Positions 1-7,642 of a stretch of 9,420 bases of DNA are shown in pieces (positions within the stretch are counted from its first letter, which is position 1; the number at the start of each line of letters is the position of its first letter). The DNA is from Sediminibacterium ginsengisoli (GTDB lineage: Bacteria; Bacteroidota; Bacteroidia; Chitinophagales; Chitinophagaceae): contig CALPLN020000068.1 of the NCBI GenBank assembly GCA_943324415.2, forward strand, positions 1 to 9,420, given 5' to 3'. The position numbers and the translations under genes were made by a program. A model generated the notes under the pieces. The model saw nothing but the letters and a program-made list of their open reading frames with translations. It ran no database searches and had not been told where the DNA came from.

Positions 1-816
1 ATCAAAGGAAGTCAAATGGTATACCAGCCTACGACAACTGTCATTAGAGGGATGATGCAGACCTCTAAATGGACGGAGTGGCTGCCAAAAGAGATTGAGC
101 TAAAAATAACTAGTAGTTTGGTTGCCACCATTCAAACAGCATTGAATCAAGATGGCGTTCAGGTGCCAGTGGTGTTTTCAATTGAAAATGGTGAAAATAA
201 GAACGCATTGATAAGTTTTGAAACGAGTATGGACAACAGTCAATGGTCGCCAATCGCAAGAATTCAGTATTATATGTTCGCAAAAAAAATACAATCTTCA
301 CTAGACCGTGTATTGTCATCAGCAGTGGCGTATTACAATTATAGCAAAGGAGTGTATGGATTTGATATTGTAGAGACCAGGGTAAAAGATTCTAGCTTAA
401 TTACATTGGATCAAACCTTAAATGACACGCCCTCGATTGACCAGATTTATCAAATGGTCAGTCAATTAGAAAAACAGGTTATTGAAAAAAACGGCAAAGT
501 AACTGGATCACCCATGGTCAATATTACTAGAGTTGATGTGAATGAAGTATATACTCAAGTAGCGCTCCCATTGGAAAGAGACATTGCAGTAAGTGGTGGA
601 TTTGCCATCAAGAAAATGGTACTTGGTAATTTGCTTTCTGTAAATGTGCAAGGGGATCAATCAAAAGTCAATCAAGCATTTGAAGCAACCAAGCAGTATA
701 TCATTGATAAACAGAAATCCTCGCCTGCTATTCCGTTTGTAATTTACAATACCAATAGACTATTGGAAAAAGATCCAACTCGATGGATCTCTACCATTAA
801 CTACCCTATTTACTAG
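1..816 (+). CDS. SRPBCC-domain / GyrI-like effector-binding protein, 5' end outside the window
   Basis: The frame is open from base 1 and ends with TAG at 814-816. An ATG at 16 is possible and has a purine-rich AAGGAAG before it. However, the residues around it already look like the inside of an SRPBCC (START-like) fold: a G-S-x-M-V strand, then the W-T-E-W-L-P motif typical after the first helix. I therefore think the true start, often preceded by a membrane anchor in this family, lies upstream. Counting from that ATG, about residues 1-115 are SRPBCC-like, including a W-S-P-I-A-R-I segment leading into the long last helix. About residues 120-266 resemble a GyrI-like/AraC effector-binding domain. 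Such domains bind small hydrophobic ligands; no ligand can be named and no DNA-binding domain is visible. The gene converges on the minus-strand operon and is probably unrelated to it. The domain calls are recognised by eye from weak similarity. Confidence 0.7.
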   Translation: MKGSQMVYQPTTTVIRGMMQTSKWTEWLPKEIELKITSSLVATIQTALNQDGVQVPVVFSIENGENKNALISFETSMDNSQWSPIARIQYYMFAKKIQSSLDRVLSSAVAYYNYSKGVYGFDIVETRVKDSSLITLDQTLNDTPSIDQIYQMVSQLEKQVIEKNGKVTGSPMVNITRVDVNEVYTQVALPLERDIAVSGGFAIKKMVLGNLLSVNVQGDQSKVNQAFEATKQYIIDKQKSSPAIPFVIYNTNRLLEKDPTRWISTINYPIY

Positions 817-821
817 GCACC

Positions 822-3800
822 TTATTGCTTAAATCCAATTACCCTTAGGCTATCCGAATTCATGCCCAACACATAGGCTTTCTGTTGATTGATTTGAATT
901 GGCGCAATCTGCCTTACCTGTCCTTTTATACTGAGTCCATTCATCGGAGCAGCCTTGAAATCTTGTTTCCCGGTATTGATTAAAAGCGTTCCATAATCTG
1001 CATCATACCTGCCCATTTGAACATTGTTGTCATAGAAATTACCCATCATTAACAGATCTGGCCATTGATCTCCATTTGCATCCAACACCACCGCAGTTTT
1101 ATAGGCGGAAATTTGCGCTTCCCATGGTAACACTTTAGCCGTGAATACCCCTTTGCCATCATTGATGAATAATGTATTTGCAAAATGGTACGCATGCACC
1201 ACTTTAGAGGATTTTAATTTTTCCTTTGTAAAAATATCATACAGGTTTGCTTTCGCAAAGTCTTCTGCATATAAGAATGATTTTTTTATTTTAGGTATCT
1301 GTCTTTGAATTTCATCTTTATTGGCAAATGGAATTTCTTTTCCTTGTAAATAGAACGTAATGATTTGCTCGAACTTACCATTGTCATCAAAGTCATTATA
1401 ATACATGCTGATAGGTTCTTTTTCTGTCGCCTTCAGTCTTGTATTCAATCCTAAATTACCGGCGATAAAGTCCATGTCTCCATCTAAATCAATATCAACA
1501 GGTAAGGTGAAATTCCACCATCCTGGTAAATTGGTGATGCTTGCCTTTTTCCATTTTTGAGCCGATGGATATAAGACATCAATTCCACCCCACTGATACG
1601 TCAACAGGATTTCCATTTTACCATCCTTATTGATATCCATTGCTGTTGCATTTGTGATCAACCCCGTGCCAATTAAATCAGGTGCCACAGAAGCCGTCAC
1701 ATTTTTAAAATGCCCATCCCCCGTATTATACAATACATAACTATCTGTTGGCGCACCATAATCCATTGCTGTTACCCTGCTTGTTATTAAAAGATCTACT
1801 GCGCCATCTTGATTGAAATCTCTTGCAATAATGGATGAGCTTTGATTGTAAATAGGGATTGCATCTTTGAGCACCTTAAACTCGCCAGAAGTTTGATTTA
1901 GATAAACCCTTGGCATCATGTGCTTGTCTTTACCGAAATATTCATTCCCGCCCGAACCTATAACCAAGTCTTGAAGTCCGTCTTTATTCACGTCAGCCAT
2001 AACAGCGCAAACATCTTCATAATTGCTATCCAATCGAAATGCTTCTTGCTTAGATTGAATAAATTTTCCGTTTTTTTGCTGGAAGTACAATGCTGCACTA
2101 AACCCTCTAGCGCCACCGATAAAAATATCTTCTAATCCATCTTTGTTTAGGTCTCCTACAGCCAGCGCGGGTCCTTCGGTTGAATTCATCTGTGGAATCA
2201 ATTGTTCTCTATTGAATTCTTGGAAGATATTTTCTTGATGCTTGAATTGAATGCCAGAAGCTGCAGTTAAATCAATCGCTTTTTTTGTATCCAACGGCCA
2301 ATGTTGATTGATTAAATCATAATTGAAAATTGGAAGCCCCGATTGGTATGTCAAAGACAATTGTTTTTTCTTAAATTCAACTGGTTGAATTTTTTGATAC
2401 CGATTGTCTGGCCAAATTAAAAAAGCAGAATCTACTTTCGTATTTTTTAAGCCAATAGATAAAGGTATCTCCATGCTAGAGAGAAACCCTTTCACTGGAA
2501 ATTTTTCATACGTCCTGATTTCGCCAGGGGTAAATAAGACCAATTTAGCACCAATGGCATTGATGTTCTTAGCAGCCCCTTTTAAAATAACCGAAACAGC
2601 ATGCGCCGCAGTATCCCTATTGGTTTTATTCTCATAAATAAAAGACTTGTCGTTGACATTGTTTACAACTAAGTCTAAGTCCCCATCATTATCGAAATCG
2701 GCATAAGCTGCTCCATTTGAATAAGAGGAAGGATTGTTGACAATTGCCTTTTCCTTGTCGTCAAAGGATAGGTTCTTTTTATTTAAGAAAAATTGATTGG
2801 GTATTTTAATTTCAGGAAAACGATCAATCAGCGCCATATCCTTTTCACCCATTTTATTATCCCTTATTTTTTCTTGAATTTCCTGATTGGACACATAGTT
2901 CACATAGTCCATATCATTCATTCGCTTAGGAATACCATTCGCGATAAAAATATCTTTATACCCGTCATTGTCAAAGTCCATTAAAAGGGTTGCCCATGAC
3001 CAATCTGTAGCAAACATGCCAGCATACATACCCACTTCGCTAAATTTTCCATTACGACGATTCCATTGTAAGTTGTTGCGCGTAAACTGATAATCGTATC
3101 CTACAGATATTTTATATTGATAGATGTCATAATCGTCCTCTCCTAAAGATCGTTTTAAAATATAGGGATCCTTTGGCAACATATCCATTGAAACAATTTC
3201 CGGGAATCCATCATTGTTTAAATCCGCTGCATCAACACCCATAGAGTATTGACTGGTATGCATGAGCCTTTCTTTTTGCTCATCTTTAAAGCTTCCGTTT
3301 TTTTGATTGATGTATAAATAATCGTTCTCATGAAAATCATTACCTGCATAAATATCTACCCATCCATCTAAATTAATATCACTCATTACTACCCCTAAGC
3401 CATAACTGATGGCGGTGCTATTGATCTTAGAGGCCTTTGTTACGTCTTCAAAATGTCCATCATTATTAGCGAATATGCGATCGCCCGACAGTGGATCAAA
3501 AGTGCCCATAAAGCTCGTCCTTGGCGCAAACGTGCCATTCTGATGTACGGAGTGATTCAGTAAGAATACATCCAAGTCTCCATCTTGATCGTAATCAAAA
3601 AAACTTGCCTGTGTACTAAAGCCAGAAAAATCTAAGCCGTATTCAGCGGCAGCTTCTTTGTATTTTGGAATGCCTTTTTCTATGGACGTGCAAACAAGTA
3701 ACTGATTTTTAGAAACAAATTTTTCGAAATTACCTAGTCTACAAATATAGATATCCAATAAGCCATCATTGTTAATATCCACTACTGACACTCCCGTATT

Positions 3801-4157
3801 CCAAGCACTATCCTGCGGTATCTGTGCTTGTTTACTCACTTCTGTAAATTGTAATTTACCCTTGTTCAAATACAATTGATTGTCCCCCTCGTTGGAAGCG
3901 AAAAAGATATCCGCCTGTCCATCATTATTGAAATCACCTGTTGCAACACCTGCTCCATTGTAATAGTACATGTAATGAAACATATTGAATTGCTCATTCG
4001 GGTGCAATTTGTTTTCAAACTGAATACCTGTTTGGGCTGCAGACAATGCTTCAAATAAGGGCGCCTCTTGAGTAGTTGGATTGCACCCAAAATGAATTGC
4101 ACCAATCGTCAATAAAATGGTTGCCTGTTTGATACTATGTATAGGATTGAACACCAT
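822..4157 (-). CDS. VCBS/FG-GAP repeat lipoprotein with ASPIC/UnbV domain (CRTAC1-like), second of a tandem pair
   Basis: This 1111-residue protein is probably exported and lipid-anchored. A hydrophobic stretch (about residues 11-24) ends at Cys25, but the lipobox H-F-G-C is atypical. Calcium-type loops D-x-[DN]-x-D-G-x-x-[DE] begin near residues 75, 127, 188, 260, 312, 394 and 487, then 669, 722, 780, 841, 888, 922 (degenerate) and 1026 (variant). Between the two sets, about 531-590, lies an ASPIC/UnbV segment (N-I-N-A-I-G-A-K through the I-W-P-D strand). FG-GAP/VCBS repeats usually form beta-propeller blades, so two seven-bladed propellers are inferred. A helix-rich insertion (about 938-985) and a C-terminal block with G-R-Y-D-A-D-Y-G (1049-1056) and G-Q-V-R (1079-1082) are shared with the upstream paralogue. 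The ATG lies 4 nt after that gene's stop, so coupled translation is likely. Some databases call ASPIC/UnbV proteins RNA-binding; nothing here supports that. The ligand is unknown. Confidence 0.92.
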   Translation of the reverse strand: MVFNPIHSIKQATILLTIGAIHFGCNPTTQEAPLFEALSAAQTGIQFENKLHPNEQFNMFHYMYYYNGAGVATGDFNNDGQADIFFASNEGDNQLYLNKGKLQFTEVSKQAQIPQDSAWNTGVSVVDINNDGLLDIYICRLGNFEKFVSKNQLLVCTSIEKGIPKYKEAAAEYGLDFSGFSTQASFFDYDQDGDLDVFLLNHSVHQNGTFAPRTSFMGTFDPLSGDRIFANNDGHFEDVTKASKINSTAISYGLGVVMSDINLDGWVDIYAGNDFHENDYLYINQKNGSFKDEQKERLMHTSQYSMGVDAADLNNDGFPEIVSMDMLPKDPYILKRSLGEDDYDIYQYKISVGYDYQFTRNNLQWNRRNGKFSEVGMYAGMFATDWSWATLLMDFDNDGYKDIFIANGIPKRMNDMDYVNYVSNQEIQEKIRDNKMGEKDMALIDRFPEIKIPNQFFLNKKNLSFDDKEKAIVNNPSSYSNGAAYADFDNDGDLDLVVNNVNDKSFIYENKTNRDTAAHAVSVILKGAAKNINAIGAKLVLFTPGEIRTYEKFPVKGFLSSMEIPLSIGLKNTKVDSAFLIWPDNRYQKIQPVEFKKKQLSLTYQSGLPIFNYDLINQHWPLDTKKAIDLTAASGIQFKHQENIFQEFNREQLIPQMNSTEGPALAVGDLNKDGLEDIFIGGARGFSAALYFQQKNGKFIQSKQEAFRLDSNYEDVCAVMADVNKDGLQDLVIGSGGNEYFGKDKHMMPRVYLNQTSGEFKVLKDAIPIYNQSSSIIARDFNQDGAVDLLITSRVTAMDYGAPTDSYVLYNTGDGHFKNVTASVAPDLIGTGLITNATAMDINKDGKMEILLTYQWGGIDVLYPSAQKWKKASITNLPGWWNFTLPVDIDLDGDMDFIAGNLGLNTRLKATEKEPISMYYNDFDDNGKFEQIITFYLQGKEIPFANKDEIQRQIPKIKKSFLYAEDFAKANLYDIFTKEKLKSSKVVHAYHFANTLFINDGKGVFTAKVLPWEAQISAYKTAVVLDANGDQWPDLLMMGNFYDNNVQMGRYDADYGTLLINTGKQDFKAAPMNGLSIKGQVRQIAPIQINQQKAYVLGMNSDSLRVIGFKQ
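2388..2567 (-). other. ASPIC/UnbV segment within the 1111-residue lipoprotein
   Basis: These codons cover about residues 531-590. The segment shows the family pattern: an A-I-G-A-K-L strand, a G-F-L-S-S-M turn region, then the V-D-S-A-F-L-I-W-P strand. It separates the first seven calcium-type loops (2673-3935) from the last seven (1056-2153). The segment is named from CRTAC1/UnbV-type proteins; its molecular role is not established. Confidence 0.8.
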
Positions 4158-4161
4158 AAGT

Positions 4162-7100
4162 TTATTTTATTTTCATGTACACAGGGAACTGATTGTTTCG
4201 AATAAACAACACCCCTTTCTGTTTAGGCTGCTGAAGCAATAACATATCTCTCACTTGTCCAGTAATAGCCAAGCCAGATTGCTTATCTTCTACCACTTCT
4301 AGTATCCTTTTTCCTTGATTGATTAAGACCAAGCCATAATTGGCGTCTAATCGGCCAAATTGCGGCAAGAATCCAAACTGATTGCCTCCCATCACTAGAT
4401 CCAACTTGCCATCTGCGTTCACATCCGCACTCACCATGGCATTCAATGAAGAGAACTGCACTTCGTTTGGTAGGCGTTGGATATCAAACTGTCCATTCCC
4501 CTTGCCCCAGGCAATGATAGAACTTGTGAAGTTGTATAATTTCATGTTCGCCTTGTCTACCAATTCTTTTTTAAACAATTCTTGGAATGACTTTTTCGCA
4601 TAGATCTCGTAATTCAAATTCTCTTTTTTTAGTAAAGGAATTTGCTCTTGCATTTCGCCTTTCAAGAACACCGGAACATCCTTTCCATTAACTGTTCTTG
4701 TTAAAATCTTATCAATACTTTCATTGCCATCAAAATCATTGATCCAAAGTTTCACGGGGGCTTTTGGCGTCGGCTTTAAGTACCCGTTCTCCCCCATATT
4801 CCCAATGATTAAATCTTGGTATCCGTCGCCATCTAAATCGGCCATATGGATAGATTGCCACCATCCATTCATTTCTTTTAAATTAGTAACCTGCTCTACC
4901 ATTTTGCCCTTTTCAAAAGCATATACCATTGGATACATATATTCTCCAACGATTACTAGCGACACGCTAGCTTTATTGTTCAACTTACCTACTACCGCAC
5001 TAGTAACCATACCCAATGAGGCAAAATCAGGTGCTATCGTTTTTGTTACGTCTTTAAACTGCCCTTGACCATTGTTTTGATACAATGCACTCGCTGGCGT
5101 TACGCCGTATTTTAATGGTGTATTTCTTGCTCCAACAAATACATCTAGGTCTCCATCCATATCAAAATCCAATGGCGTCATAACGCCTGTATTGAATTCG
5201 AAAACAGGGAATGCATCAGCGCTATGTGTAAAGTTGGCTTTTCCGTCATTTAAGAAAAGTCGGTGATTCAATTCGCCTCTTGTAGATAAACGATTGTTGC
5301 CGCCAGAACCAACTAATAAATCCATATCTCCATCCTTGTCTGCGTCAAAGAACACTGCTGCTACATCTTCATAGCTTGTAAATTCGGCAAATGCCTTTTG
5401 AGGTTTTGGCTTAAAGTCTCCATTCGATGTTTGAAGATAAATTTGACTTCCCTTGTTATTGGCACCTCCAATAAATACATCTGCTAACCCATCTCCATTT
5501 AAATCTGCAGTCGCCGCTTTTGGTCCTTCCTGTGATAGGATTCTTGGAATGATTCTTTCGGCATAAAAATCGACATGGTCATCCTCTGTATGCTTCTCAA
5601 AATTATTTTTTACTTCCTCCAGTAATGGAGCAAATTTTTGTTCTACCACCACAAATGGTGTAGTGATTTGTTTCGCTTGCTCAATGGTATAAACTGTATC
5701 TAATTGCTGAAGCTTTAAAATACTTTGTGTCAAATTCGGCCATATCACTTGAACAGAATCAATTTTTTTAAACTGACCTAATCCAAAAATTTGTTTATAA
5801 TCTACAGAGGATTGAAAACCTCTCGCAGGAATGACTTCCTTACTTAAAATTTGTCCTTGAACAAAAAGATTGATTTTCGCACCCACTGCATTGATATTCT
5901 GCGGCAAGCCTTTTAACTTAAAGCCAATAAACCCGTTCTTGTTTTTTTCCCTACTCTTGTTTTTAAAAACAAAGCTTGGCATATTGTTATTGTTGACTAC
6001 CATATCTAAGTCCCCGTCATTGTCTAAGTCCCCATAGGCTGCGCCATTTGAAAAACTCGGAATATCCAAGCCCCAATCCTTACCCATATCCTTAAAGGTT
6101 AAGTCGCCATTGTTTCTAAACATTTTATTAGGGATAGGTTGGCTACTCATTTTTTCAATGATACTACTGATCTCATCTTTCTTACCAGACAATACCATTT
6201 TCTGAATCATGGTATTGGCAAAGAAGTCTATAAAATCCTGATTGGTTAAATCACGATAGATCCCATTGCTTACATAGATATCATTGTACCCGTCATTGTC
6301 CGCATCAAAAATCATCTCCCCCCAACTCCAATCGCTTGCTTCTACTCCAGCAAAACGAGCTACTTCTTTATACTTGCCGTTTTTATTATTCAGCTGTAGC
6401 GCATTGTGCATGAACTGATGGTAGAATCCACTTGCTACTTTTAAACGATAGATGTCGATATTGTCAAACGAACTGGTTGTCTTTAATCTGAAATCATTAT
6501 CAGGTAGCATTTCTGTAGTAAAAATATCCGGATAGCCATCATTGTTTACGTCCGCCATGTCCGTACCCATGGATGCGATACTATTGTGTTCAGTATAACT
6601 TTCAATTTCGTCTTTGAATGTGCCATTTTTTTGATTGATGTATAAATAGTCTCGCTCAAAAAAATCATTCGACACATACACATCAGGCCATGCATCCCCA
6701 TTCACATCCCCAATGGTCACCCCTAAACCGAAACTAATTAAAGTGCCATGAATTCCCGCCTCTGCAGAAACTTCTACAAACTTTCCGCCCTCGTTTTTAT
6801 ACAAATGATCTCCGCCACCTTTTAAAAAATTAGCCACATCCGCATTTTCAGCACGCACATCTCTAGCGTTGGCATAGTTTAAGGTATTCACTGGAATCGG
6901 ACTATTGTTCACCATAAAGCAATCCAAATCGCCATCCATATCATAATCAAAGAAAGAAGCATGCGTTGTGTATCCATTGTTTGCTAAGCCATACGCTTCT
7001 GCACTATCGGTAAAAGTTAAATCATGATTGTTGATGAACAATTGATTCTTGCGCAAATCTTCTTCCATCATATGACCTGCGTTCGCTACGTATATATCTA

Positions 7101-7467
7101 ACCAGCCATCGTTATTGATATCCACCATCGTTACACCTGTACTCCATTGTGTCTTATTTGAAAAACCGGCCTTATCAGAAATATCTTCAAATTTAAAATC
7201 GCCTTTATTTAAAAATAATTTATTCGCGCCTTGATTGGCCGTAAAAAAAACATCCGCCAATCCATCATTATTGATATCGCCAATCCCTACACCACCTCCA
7301 TTGTAAAAATTTCTGTATTTAAAAATATTGTTGTCTTTTTCGTCGGTCACCTTATTGGTAAACTGGATTCCACTGTTTTCAATTAATTCAAAAAGCTGGC
7401 CATCTTTTGACTTAGTACAAGCTGAAAAAATGAATGGAATAAAAAGAAGTAAGTATATTTTTTGCAT
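4162..7467 (-). CDS. VCBS/FG-GAP repeat lipoprotein with ASPIC/UnbV domain (CRTAC1-like), first of a tandem pair
   Basis: This 1101-residue protein begins with a short signal peptide ending in a good lipobox, F-S-A-C, with Cys17 as the expected lipidation site. It is collinear with its downstream paralogue throughout. Calcium-type loops begin near residues 64, 116, 174, 254, 306, 388 and 480, then 655, 708, 767, 877, 911 (irregular) and 1015. The position matching the paralogue's loop at 841 is present here at 828-836 but has lost its acidic ligands. An ASPIC/UnbV segment lies about 524-580. Shared signatures include G-W-W before the loop at 877, a helical insertion at about 927-972, G-R-L-D-A-N-Y-G (1038-1045) and G-Q-V-R (1070-1073). 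Surface binding or assembly with the upstream SusC/SusD pair is inferred from gene order only; no enzymatic motif is seen. No Shine-Dalgarno sequence precedes the ATG, which is usual in Bacteroidota. A terminator-like hairpin ends about 37 nt upstream of the start. Confidence 0.93.
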   Translation of the reverse strand: MQKIYLLLFIPFIFSACTKSKDGQLFELIENSGIQFTNKVTDEKDNNIFKYRNFYNGGGVGIGDINNDGLADVFFTANQGANKLFLNKGDFKFEDISDKAGFSNKTQWSTGVTMVDINNDGWLDIYVANAGHMMEEDLRKNQLFINNHDLTFTDSAEAYGLANNGYTTHASFFDYDMDGDLDCFMVNNSPIPVNTLNYANARDVRAENADVANFLKGGGDHLYKNEGGKFVEVSAEAGIHGTLISFGLGVTIGDVNGDAWPDVYVSNDFFERDYLYINQKNGTFKDEIESYTEHNSIASMGTDMADVNNDGYPDIFTTEMLPDNDFRLKTTSSFDNIDIYRLKVASGFYHQFMHNALQLNNKNGKYKEVARFAGVEASDWSWGEMIFDADNDGYNDIYVSNGIYRDLTNQDFIDFFANTMIQKMVLSGKKDEISSIIEKMSSQPIPNKMFRNNGDLTFKDMGKDWGLDIPSFSNGAAYGDLDNDGDLDMVVNNNNMPSFVFKNKSREKNKNGFIGFKLKGLPQNINAVGAKINLFVQGQILSKEVIPARGFQSSVDYKQIFGLGQFKKIDSVQVIWPNLTQSILKLQQLDTVYTIEQAKQITTPFVVVEQKFAPLLEEVKNNFEKHTEDDHVDFYAERIIPRILSQEGPKAATADLNGDGLADVFIGGANNKGSQIYLQTSNGDFKPKPQKAFAEFTSYEDVAAVFFDADKDGDMDLLVGSGGNNRLSTRGELNHRLFLNDGKANFTHSADAFPVFEFNTGVMTPLDFDMDGDLDVFVGARNTPLKYGVTPASALYQNNGQGQFKDVTKTIAPDFASLGMVTSAVVGKLNNKASVSLVIVGEYMYPMVYAFEKGKMVEQVTNLKEMNGWWQSIHMADLDGDGYQDLIIGNMGENGYLKPTPKAPVKLWINDFDGNESIDKILTRTVNGKDVPVFLKGEMQEQIPLLKKENLNYEIYAKKSFQELFKKELVDKANMKLYNFTSSIIAWGKGNGQFDIQRLPNEVQFSSLNAMVSADVNADGKLDLVMGGNQFGFLPQFGRLDANYGLVLINQGKRILEVVEDKQSGLAITGQVRDMLLLQQPKQKGVLFIRNNQFPVYMKIK
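5728..5898 (-). other. ASPIC/UnbV segment within the 1101-residue lipoprotein
   Basis: These codons cover about residues 524-580. They contain N-I-N-A-V-G-A-K, a G-F-Q-S-S turn, F-G-L-G and the strand V-Q-V-I-W-P. The F-G-L-G match is closer to the family pattern than in the downstream paralogue (S-I-G-L). Loop sets flank it at 6004-7278 and 4399-5505. Confidence 0.82.
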
Positions 7468-7504
7468 AAAACTGGTTCGAGTTGTAATGTATAAAAATAC
7501 AAAA

Positions 7505-7526
7505 AGCCTACGGTAAACCGTAGGCT
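7505..7526 (-). terminator. Hairpin with U-tract, just upstream of the first propeller gene
   Basis: A perfect 9-bp stem (AGCCTACGG with CCGTAGGCT) closes a 4-nt loop. On the minus strand it is followed by TTTTTGTATTTTT, the layout of an intrinsic terminator for transcripts coming from susCD. The plus-strand side has only a weak T-run, so minus-strand polarity is favoured. It ends about 37 nt before the ATG at 7467, so some readthrough, or a separate promoter that I could not find, is needed to express the two propeller genes. It is a near copy of the hairpin at 7585-7612. Confidence 0.75.
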
Positions 7527-7541
7527 AAAATCATAATAGTT

Positions 7542-7583
7542 GTTTCCGGGGAAGTTTATATTTTTTAAAACCTTCCTGGAAAC
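7542..7583. repeat. Imperfect inverted repeat between the two terminators
   Basis: GTTTCC (7542-7547) can pair with GGAAAC (7578-7583), and GGAAG (7550-7554) with CTTCC (7572-7576). A small asymmetric internal loop separates the two stems, and a 17-nt AT-rich loop closes the structure. With the flanking hairpins this makes three consecutive stem-loops in about 110 bases. It may be an RNA structure or an operator-like site; the sequence does not decide between them. Confidence 0.5.
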
Positions 7584-7584
7584 A

Positions 7585-7612
7585 AAAAGCCTGCCGTAAA
7601 CGGCAGGCTTTT
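7585..7612 (-). terminator. Intrinsic terminator after susD-like gene
   Basis: A stem with 8 GC-rich pairs (GCCTGCCG with CGGCAGGC) and a 4-nt loop is flanked by A and T runs that extend the pairing to 12 bp. Minus-strand transcripts end in TTTTTG after the stem, about 30 nt past the susD-like stop. The T-run on the other side is shorter (TTTTC), so it could work weakly in both directions, but no plus-strand gene reads into it here. Confidence 0.8.
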
Positions 7613-7642
7613 CTATAATAGGTAAACTATTTAAAGTGAATC

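Noticed and set aside
16..18. ATG at 16 as the true start of the SRPBCC/GyrI-like gene
   Set aside because: The frame is open to base 1 and the residues before and after this ATG read as a continuous SRPBCC strand. A purine-rich stretch before it is weak evidence in a group that seldom uses Shine-Dalgarno pairing.
4724..5068. A 114-codon plus-strand open frame opposite the first propeller gene
   Set aside because: It lies wholly inside a well-supported gene on the other strand, matches no family I recognise, and low-complexity repeat coding often leaves the opposite strand open.
822..7467. Recurring short DNA motifs (for example CCATC-ATT-GTT-like blocks) as a CRISPR array or DNA repeat
   Set aside because: They are the codons of the D-x-N-x-D-G loops, spaced irregularly at about 150-300 bases, in frame, and not identical.
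822..7467. Annotation of the two large proteins as RNA-binding proteins
   Set aside because: That label follows some ASPIC/UnbV database names. The signal peptides and calcium-type propeller repeats point to extracytoplasmic proteins, with no RNA-binding motif visible.
7468..7540. A promoter for the propeller genes with the Bacteroidota pattern (TTTG near -33, TAnnTTTG near -7)
   Set aside because: TTTTTG occurs on the minus strand after the hairpins, but no TAnnTTTG lies at the right distance, and the TTTTTG is explained by the terminator U-tract.
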